A DNA stretch of 9,658 bases from the NCBI GenBank assembly GCA_028293465.1, contig JAQGOT010000428.1, positions 1 through 9,658 on the forward strand. The letters are read 5' to 3'. The notes beneath the pieces were generated by a model. The model was given only the letters and a program-made list of their open reading frames with translations, was not told where the DNA came from and did no database searches. Position numbers and translations under genes: made by a program. Shown here one piece after another: positions 1-6,400 of this stretch. This stretch comes from Pedosphaera sp. (GTDB taxonomy: Bacteria > Verrucomicrobiota > Verrucomicrobiia > Limisphaerales > Pedosphaeraceae). Every line of letters begins with the position of its first letter. The first letter of the stretch is position 1.

Positions 1-2
1 GC

Positions 3-806
3 AATCCGATTTTCGAGCGTGGCAAGGATGACGATGACGACGATGCCAAAAAGGCGGACAAGAAGGCCGATGGCGTGTCGGTGGTGGATGTCGCGCAGCG
101 GAAGTTTTTGAGGAAGATTCCGGCGGGGTCGGATCCGGAGCAGTTTGCGCTGAGTGCGGACGGCACGCGGCTTTTTATTTCCAACGAAGATGTCAGCACC
201 GCGAGCGTGCTCAACATTGGCAGCGAAAAGGTCGAGCACATCATCCCGGTGAAGGGAGAACCCGAAGGCGTGACCACGAGTCCGGACGGGAAGAGCTTTT
301 ACGTGACGTGCGAAAATGACGGTGAAATTTTTGTAGTGGACACCCAGAGCTACAAGGTCGTGACCCATTTCAACGTCGGCGGACGGCCGCGTTCCGTGGA
401 TTTTTTGGCAGACGGCTCGCGGGCATTCATTCCGTCGGAATCATCGGGGCAGTTGCATGTGATTGACGCGGTGAATCACAAGCCGCTTAAGACGATTGAA
501 TTGCCGAAGGGGTCGCGGCCGATGTGTGTCAAAGTCGCGCCGGACGGAAGGAAGGTTTATCTCAGCACGGGGCGCGGCGGAACGGTTTGTGTGGTGGATG
601 CGGTCACGGATGAAGTGGTTGGCGCAATCAAGGTCGGCACCCGTCCGTGGGGTATCGCGATTTCACCGGATGGCAAGTTCCTTTACGCCGCCAACGGGCC
701 GTCCAATGACATCTCGGTGGTGGATCTGGGCACGGAGAAAGAAGTTGCGCGCATCAAGGCGGGGGAAAGTCCGTGGGGCGTGGCCATCGTGCCCAAAGGG
801 AGGTAG
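3..806 (+). CDS. YVTN/PQQ-associated beta-propeller protein, 5'-truncated by window edge
   Basis: The frame is open from position 3 to the TAG at 804-806 with no stop, so the gene begins outside the window; the GTG at 75 lies inside the gene and is not its start. About 267 codons are visible. They contain five to six repeats of about 42 residues with the pattern VVD-x(6)-V-x(3)-I-x-V-G-x-x-P-x-G-x-x-x-SPDG-x-x-x-Y-x-x-N, the hallmark of YVTN seven-bladed propellers. The order of diverged blades (DPEQFALSADG, EPEGVTTSPDG, RPRSVDFLADG, RPWGIAISPDG, ending SPWGVAIVPKG) resembles what I remember of the 'PQQ-dependent catabolism-associated beta-propeller' family (TIGR03866), usually somewhat over 300 residues and periplasmic, so roughly the first 50-60 residues are missing. 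An unusual Asp6 then Lys/Ala-rich insert sits at positions 27-71. No catalytic residues are expected. The exact role is unknown. The propeller fold is near certain; the subfamily is likely. Confidence 0.88.
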   Translation, partial: NPIFERGKDDDDDDAKKADKKADGVSVVDVAQRKFLRKIPAGSDPEQFALSADGTRLFISNEDVSTASVLNIGSEKVEHIIPVKGEPEGVTTSPDGKSFYVTCENDGEIFVVDTQSYKVVTHFNVGGRPRSVDFLADGSRAFIPSESSGQLHVIDAVNHKPLKTIELPKGSRPMCVKVAPDGRKVYLSTGRGGTVCVVDAVTDEVVGAIKVGTRPWGIAISPDGKFLYAANGPSNDISVVDLGTEKEVARIKAGESPWGVAIVPKGR

Positions 807-866
807 GACAGTTGAATCACAGCGGTCAGGTAAGCTGACAATCGTCTGAAACGGTACATCATCATT

Positions 867-1535
867 GTGGGACGCAATAGACATGACCGGCAGGCGAGCC
901 AAGGTGGTTTTACATTGATTGAACTGCTGGTGGTAATCGCGATCATTGCCGTGCTGGCCGCGTTGTTGCTTCCGGCATTGAGCAGGGCGAAGGAGAAGGG
1001 ACATCAAACTTCGTGCCTGAACAGCGTGCGCCAGCAGGCGCTGGCGGTGTTCATTTACGCGGATGACAACAAGGACATCCTGCCGCCAACGGCCTACAAC
1101 GATGCGAACGGCGACGAGATCGACTGGCCGACCTTGCTCGATCCTTATCTCAGCCACAGTTCAAAAATCCATCTTTGCCCGACAAATCGGAACTCGCGGG
1201 AGAATTCGTACGGGTTGAATGAACTGGCGTTTGTGGACCTGACTGATCCCAACCCGACGGGGCCGACGCGGCTGGCCGATTTTCGATCGGTCACCACCAC
1301 GGTGATGTTGGGCGATACCGGCACGGAGGATGATCTGGTGACCGCGCGTCCTGACACTTTGAAGATGACGGCCCCCGGCTCCGCGCTGAACGATGATTCC
1401 GATGGCCGTCCCTCGACACGCCACTCGGGGTTGTGTGATCTGGGCTTGATGGATGGGCATGCCGAGAAATTACGGCTGGCGAAATTTTATCTGCACCAGG
1501 ATCCGACGAACCGGTGGTTTACGCCGAGTCCGTGA
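867..1535 (+). CDS. Pseudopilin-like protein with prepilin N-terminus and H-X9-DG domain
   Basis: The product is 222 residues. Residues 13-19 (GG|FTLIE) form a type IV prepilin signal: cleavage is expected after Gly14, Phe15 becomes the methylated first residue, and Glu19 is the conserved +5 glutamate. A hydrophobic helix (about residues 17-38) follows. The C-terminal part contains His186, exactly nine residues, then Asp196-Gly197, which is the H-X9-DG signature of the prepilin-processing-associated domain (TIGR04294) found in large families in Verrucomicrobiota, Planctomycetota and Lentisphaerota. Cys50 and Cys104 sit where these proteins often have a pair. The start is taken as GTG at 867 because the frame is closed by a TAA at 831-833 and no ATG lies between; no clear Shine-Dalgarno is seen. 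The gene starts 60 nt after the propeller gene on the same strand. These proteins usually occur as scattered single genes rather than in a type II secretion operon, as here. The cellular role is unknown; inner-membrane or pseudopilus location is inferred. Confidence 0.9.
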   Translation: MGRNRHDRQASQGGFTLIELLVVIAIIAVLAALLLPALSRAKEKGHQTSCLNSVRQQALAVFIYADDNKDILPPTAYNDANGDEIDWPTLLDPYLSHSSKIHLCPTNRNSRENSYGLNELAFVDLTDPNPTGPTRLADFRSVTTTVMLGDTGTEDDLVTARPDTLKMTAPGSALNDDSDGRPSTRHSGLCDLGLMDGHAEKLRLAKFYLHQDPTNRWFTPSP

Positions 1536-1550
1536 GCGTTGCATCCGAGC

Positions 1551-2975
1551 TTACTCACCGATGATAAAGGTTTCCTGGACGGTGATGCTCTTGGTGAAGC
1601 CGGGTTTGAAGGCTTTCACCCGGAGAGTCGCGGGGCCGGTCAGCTTGAAGGGCTTATCGTAAACGGGGTCGGACTTGGTGGGGGCGCTGCCGTCCAAAGT
1701 ATAGTGAATGCTTGCGCCGGGCTCGCTTTGGTTCAGCGCCACTTCAACGGGCCGGGCATAGTTGCCGCCGCGCGGGGAGATGGCGGGCGGTTCCAACACA
1801 GGCGGGCCGGGGAGGCTTTCGATCCATTGCCGTAATAACGACACCGATTCCTGATCCAACTTTTCGTGAGCCAAGGGAGGCATTTTGATGGCTTCGACGG
1901 TGTTGACACGCATGAACATGATTGAGCGCCAGGGGTCGTTGGGGGCGATGATGCGAGCCTGGTCAATGCCTTGGTTGATGAGCACCTGGCCTTGAATCAG
2001 ATTTTGTTGCGCGAGCGGGGTGTCAAAGCGCGCATCAAAATAAGCGACCGTGCCGCCGGGACGGTGGCAGTGGGCGCAGTTCGCATCGAGATAAGACCGG
2101 GCGCGCGTTTCGAGACTCGCGGTGGTGTCGTCAGACCGCGCGAGCCGGGCGTAGGTTGGCAGGTCGGCTTCCTTGAGGTCGGGCGCGAACAGGCTGAGGT
2201 GATTCCAGGCGCGCAGTTGGTTGTCGGTGACGTGATTGGGATAAGTGAAATCGCGATTTAATTGACGCGTTTTGACGCCCAGCACGTAACCGGCTTTGTC
2301 GGTGTGACAGGTGCGGCAATCCTCACGGCTTGGGTAATACCAGTTTTGGGTCCTGACGCCGGTGGCCGTTTTGATCAGGAGCGTCTCGGTCAAATTTGTG
2401 GCCAGCAGATCGGCATCGCTGTTGTCGGGACGCCATTTGTAAGTCACGCCATAAACGCCGCCGGTGGCGTCGCGCACGAGGAGGCGGGTTTCCAGGCGGC
2501 GCTTGAGCTCTGGATGGGTCTCGTCGGTGGCGATCTCGAAATGCTTTACGAAGACGGTGCCGTTGGGAAAAGTCCATTCGCCGGTGGGGGCGAAACCGAT
2601 TTTGGCGCTCGTGGCGGCCGGATCATGGGGCAGGGCCATCCAGCGCAACTTGGTGGCGCTGTCGGACCAGAAGGAGACATTCAGGTCGTAGGGGATGAGG
2701 CTGGCAACGGGAGTGAGAGAGCGGGTGTCCTGGAACGCGGCGGTCTGCGAAAGCAAAGGCGGGAGTGTGCCGGTTTCATTTTGCGGCAGGCGCAGATAGG
2801 CTGGGGTTGGGGGACGCGAGGTCAGGCCGAAGGGATGCGGGAGGTCTGCGGTTGCGAGCCGGGGGAACAGGGCCAAGCCGGAAGCGAGAAGGGCGGTGAA
2901 AATGATGCTTCCGCAACGAATTTTGATGCAGCCCCGGCGGAGCTTCGGCACGGAACACGACAATTTACTTTTCAC
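1551..2975 (-). CDS. Secreted diheme c-type cytochrome (SO2930-like) with C-terminal CHB_HEX module
   Basis: The product is 474 residues. A basic N-terminus and hydrophobic stretch (residues 22-38) end in ATA|D, predicting signal-peptidase cleavage after residue 43. Residues about 45-395 match, from memory, the SO2930/HNE_0200-type diheme cytochrome family (TIGR03806). Heme-c attachment motifs are CRTCH (220-224) and CAHCH (300-304). Met365 in IKMPPLA is a good distal ligand for the second heme. Other blocks shared with the neighbouring giant protein include GEWTFPNGTVFVKHF and YKWRPDNSDADLLAT. Residues about 396-470 form a chitobiase C-terminal-like beta module with the motif YTLDGSAPT. The start is GTG at 2975: a stop lies five codons upstream in frame and no ATG is available. 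It overlaps the preceding gene by 11 nt, so coupled translation is likely. It probably carries electrons in the periplasm or outside the cell; partner and substrate are unknown. It lacks the last ~70-residue module found in its giant paralogue. Confidence 0.88.
   Translation of the reverse strand: MKSKLSCSVPKLRRGCIKIRCGSIIFTALLASGLALFPRLATADLPHPFGLTSRPPTPAYLRLPQNETGTLPPLLSQTAAFQDTRSLTPVASLIPYDLNVSFWSDSATKLRWMALPHDPAATSAKIGFAPTGEWTFPNGTVFVKHFEIATDETHPELKRRLETRLLVRDATGGVYGVTYKWRPDNSDADLLATNLTETLLIKTATGVRTQNWYYPSREDCRTCHTDKAGYVLGVKTRQLNRDFTYPNHVTDNQLRAWNHLSLFAPDLKEADLPTYARLARSDDTTASLETRARSYLDANCAHCHRPGGTVAYFDARFDTPLAQQNLIQGQVLINQGIDQARIIAPNDPWRSIMFMRVNTVEAIKMPPLAHEKLDQESVSLLRQWIESLPGPPVLEPPAISPRGGNYARPVEVALNQSEPGASIHYTLDGSAPTKSDPVYDKPFKLTGPATLRVKAFKPGFTKSITVQETFIIGE
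2965..2975 (-). promoter_or_regulatory. 11-nt gene overlap with GTG start
   Basis: The cytochrome's GTG (2973-2975) lies inside the 3' end of the 166-residue gene, whose TAA is at 2965-2967. A stop in the cytochrome frame just upstream leaves GTG as the only standard start candidate. Coupled translation is the likely arrangement. Confidence 0.6.
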
Positions 2976-3465
2976 CAGCTTTAAGATTTAGCGCAACCGC
3001 AGTCGGCAGGCCAGCGGCAAATCGGCGGATGGTTTTCTGAACCGTCGGCACGGGGGTGTAAACGTACTGTCCGGCGGGGTAGGCCTGAATGACAACAAAA
3101 TCGTAGGGCTTGACCGCGGGCCGTTTTGGAATGTCGGTCAGAAACACCAGACCGAAACAAGGCGTACCGGGGGAATTGCCTTCGACGCCATGGGGATCGG
3201 AGGTGACGGAAACGGTGCCGGGGACCACCCAAGATTGGTTGAGGGGCGGGCGAGTGAGGCTGGTGTAGCCGCTCTCGACCACCAATCCCTCCTTCGTGAT
3301 CTGCACCACTTTGCCGCAGATGAAGCGGCGACCGTTGATGCATTCGGTTCGGATTTGCTCTGCCTGCTGCGCGTCGCGGGCGGCAGCGTCCGGCGCAGCG
3401 GGCGGCGGGTTGGTTTGCGCCGACGCCGCAAGCGCGGCGAGCAGAATTATCAACGTGAGTCTCAT
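2965..3465 (-). CDS. Small secreted protein of unknown function
   Basis: The product is 166 residues. The first 16 residues form a compact signal peptide ending ASA|Q. A Pro/Ala-rich linker (about 18-32) leads to a folded part of about 130 residues rich in predicted beta strands, with the segments CINGRRFICGKVVQITKEGL (42-61), LTRPPLNQSWVVPGTV (70-85), GLVFLTDIPK (105-114) and VVIQAYPAGQYVYTPVPTV (124-142). Three cysteines (42, 50, 103) could allow one disulfide. I do not recognise a named domain; the style resembles conserved hypothetical secreted proteins I have seen in Verrucomicrobiota, which is recollection only. The ATG at 3463-3465 overlaps the TGA of the giant gene in an ATGA junction, and its own 3' end overlaps the cytochrome gene by 11 nt. 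It is therefore likely co-translated with both and may serve the same exported system. There is no heme motif and no lipobox. Function is unknown. Confidence 0.82.
   Translation of the reverse strand: MRLTLIILLAALAASAQTNPPPAAPDAAARDAQQAEQIRTECINGRRFICGKVVQITKEGLVVESGYTSLTRPPLNQSWVVPGTVSVTSDPHGVEGNSPGTPCFGLVFLTDIPKRPAVKPYDFVVIQAYPAGQYVYTPVPTVQKTIRRFAAGLPTAVALNLKAGEK
3462..3465 (-). promoter_or_regulatory. ATGA stop/start overlap
   Basis: On the - strand the last codon of the giant gene (TGA) shares bases with the ATG of the 166-residue gene. Such 4-nt overlaps normally mean termination-reinitiation coupling, so the small protein should be made in step with the giant one. No independent Shine-Dalgarno is seen just upstream, which fits coupling. 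Confidence 0.75.
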
Positions 3466-6400
3466 GGGAGTTGGACGGCGCGATAGAAGCGCGCCGGGAA
3501 GTTCGAGGCACCCGGGTCAACCAAGCTGAACGGGGTGGCGTTGGGGGTGTTGGTGTTGAGCGAAACCCAGTCCACGAGATTGGTGGAGGCTTGGAGAACG
3601 TAGCTTTTGCCCACGAGGCCGGACACCTGGAGTTGGAACGTGCCGTTGGTGAAGCCTGGCGGAGCCGAAAAGACCACGTCTGGGAGGACGGTGAAGATGC
3701 CGTTGGCCGCGACGCTGCTGTTGAAGCCGGCTTGAAACGCGTTGGCGCGGAGGGTGGCGCTGTTGGTCAACGAGAACGCTCCGGAGTAGAGAAATGAGCT
3801 GGGGGTGGGCAGCGAGCCGTCGAGTGTGAAATAGAGCGTGGCATTGGTGTCGGGCGCCTGCAGGGTCACATTCACAAACTTATTGAAGGTGCCGCCGGCG
3901 GGGACGATCACCGGGGGGGCGAGGGCGGGCGTGCCGGGCAGGCTGTTGATCCAGGCGGCGATGACGGCGAGCGAGTTGGTGTCGATCTGGTTGCGGGCCA
4001 AGGGCGGCATTTTCACGGTCGAATCGAGGGTGTTCATCCGATCATACAGAACCGAGCGCCAGACATCGTGCGAGGTGACAATTTTGGCGTTGTCGAACCC
4101 GAGATCGCCCTTGGTGGCCAGCGCGTTGATGATGTTTTGATTGGCCAAAGGCGTGTCCCATTGAGCGTCGAAGGTCGGGCCGGTGCCGCCGGGGCGGTGA
4201 CAGTTGGCGCAGTTGGCATCGAGGTAGGAACGGGCGCGGTCCACCAGCAAACTGCTTTGGTTCGTGGGGGCCACCAGTTTCGAATAGTTGGTGATGCTCG
4301 ACTCGGGAATCGCGGGATAGAAAAGGCCGAGGCGGTTTAAGGTGCGGAGCTGGTTATCCGTTTGCCCGGTGGTGGGGTAGTTGAGAGTCTCGTTGAGTTG
4401 GCGGGTCTTGACGCCCAGGACGTAATTCGCGGCGGGCGTGTGACAGGTCAAGCAATCGGCCGGGCTGGGATAGTACCAGGTCTGTGTCCGGACGCCGGTG
4501 GCGTTGGTGATAATGATGTCCTCATTCACGCTGGTGGCGAGGAGGTCAGCATCGCTGTTATCGGCGCGCCATTTGTAGGTGACGCCATAGACTGAGCCGC
4601 CGGGGTTACGCACGATCAGGCGGGTTTCCAAGCGGCGTTTCGGGGCGTTCACGTTCGTTTCGTCGGTGGCCAGTTCGAAATGTTTGACGAAGATGGTGCC
4701 GGTGGGGAAAGTCCATTCGCCGGTGGAGGCAAAAGTGATTTGTTCATCGGGTGTGTAAGGCGCGCCGCTGTTCGGCACGGCCAGCCAGCGGGTTTTGAGC
4801 GCGCTGTCGGACCACAGGGGGGAGATGGGATTGTAGGGAATGAGGCCGCCCGTGACGCCCATGGCGGGGGTGTTGGTGAAGACACCGGTTTGCGAGAGCA
4901 AGGTTGGCAGGGAACCGTTGACGGTGGCCGGCATGTTGAGGAAAGGAGTCACAGCGGCGCGGGAGGTCAAACCGTAAGGGAGGCCGCTGCCGGCGGTGAC
5001 GGTGATGTTTACCGGCGCGGAGGTGCCGGTGAGGCCGGTCAAGTCCGAGGCGATGGCCGTGAGCGCATAGCTGCCCGCAGACAAACCGGTCGCCGTGAGA
5101 ATGTAGGGGGCGTTGGTAAGGGTGCCCAGCAAAGTGGCGTTGGCGTAAAAGGCGACACTGCTCAGGGTGTTGTATTGCGCGGCGGCATTGGCCGTGAGCG
5201 TTACGCTGGCACTGGCGGTGTAAGTCGAGCCGCCAGCGGGGCCGGTCAGGACCACGACGGGCGGCGGGTTGGTGACGGGGTAGAGCTGGGTTTGTGGAAT
5301 GATAACCTGGGCGGTGGAGGGGCTGCTCCAATACAGCATCGCCTGGGCGCCGCCGCCGTTTTCAAAATACTCCATCCGGATGTTGTAGCGCTGCTGCGCT
5401 TTCAAGGCGATGGTGCCGCTCCAGGTGGTGGGGCCTTGATTAACCCAATGGTCGATGAGCAACTGATTATTAACCCAGACGCGCACACCGTCGTCCGTGG
5501 TGGTGTAGAAGGTGTAGGTTTCGTTGAATTGGGGCTGGACGGCACCGGTCCAGCGGCCGATGAATTGATCGACGCTGATGCTGGGGGCGGGCGAGCCGGT
5601 GCCCCAGTTTGTGTTTACGACCGCATCCGTGCGCACCAGCGTTGGGGGAGTCGCAAAACCAGCAGTGTCGAAGGCCGCGGCGGTGAGGTTCGACCAATAG
5701 CTGGCGAGGAGACCGGTGCCGGTGCCGATGGAGGAACTGTTCAAAAATCCGGCGCTGACCACGCCACTGTTTTGCGCGCCGGGCTTGGTGGCGATGACCT
5801 GAACGCCCAGGGTATTCGTGATGACGAAGGGACTGGTGTAAAGCGTCGAATTGGTGGTGGGAGTGGTGCCGTCCAAGGTGTAATAAAGCGTGGCGCCCGG
5901 GGTGGAGTCCGAGAGGGTTACCGTTACGGAGTTGGTGAAAATGCCGCCGTTGGGGGCGATCACCGGGGTGGCCAGGAAAGTGGCATTGCCGAAGATCGAC
6001 AGAGTGTATTGCGCGCCGACGTAAACCTTGCCGTTGACCACGGTGGGGACGATGAACTTCACCGCGCCGCCGGGGTTGTCGCGGACCGGGTTTTGGTTGC
6101 TGTTGTAAAGTTCCAACGCGACGTTGGTGGCGTTATAAGCGTGCAAGATGGCGGGTCCGCTGCTCGCGTAGGCGTCCGACTCGATGGCCCAGACGATGGC
6201 GTTGCTCGTGCCGTTGGCGGAAATGCTGGGGGAACTGCTGCCCTTGTCGCCGTAGAAGGTGGGGCTTTGCTTCGGGGTGGCGGTGGAGAGCAGGCCGCCG
6301 GACATTGGGAACGCTTTCAGGTAGTCGTTCATGCCGATGTAATAAAGGGTGTTGTTGAAAAAGGCCGGGGTCATGTAACTCCCGTTCTGACCGCCGCCCA

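Noticed and set aside
825..839. Hairpin GTCAG-gtaag-CTGAC after the propeller gene as a terminator
   Set aside because: The stem is only 5 bp and no T-run follows, so it is not a convincing intrinsic terminator.
812..842. TTGAAT/GACAAT as a promoter for the pseudopilin gene
   Set aside because: The spacing is 19 nt and both hexamers match the consensus poorly; likely chance.
663..1157. - strand frame of 164 codons across the propeller/pseudopilin junction
   Set aside because: It spans two well-supported + strand genes and shows no signal or domain.
2262..2984. + strand frame of 240 codons opposite the cytochrome
   Set aside because: The opposite strand carries both heme motifs and the signal peptide; this product is low complexity.
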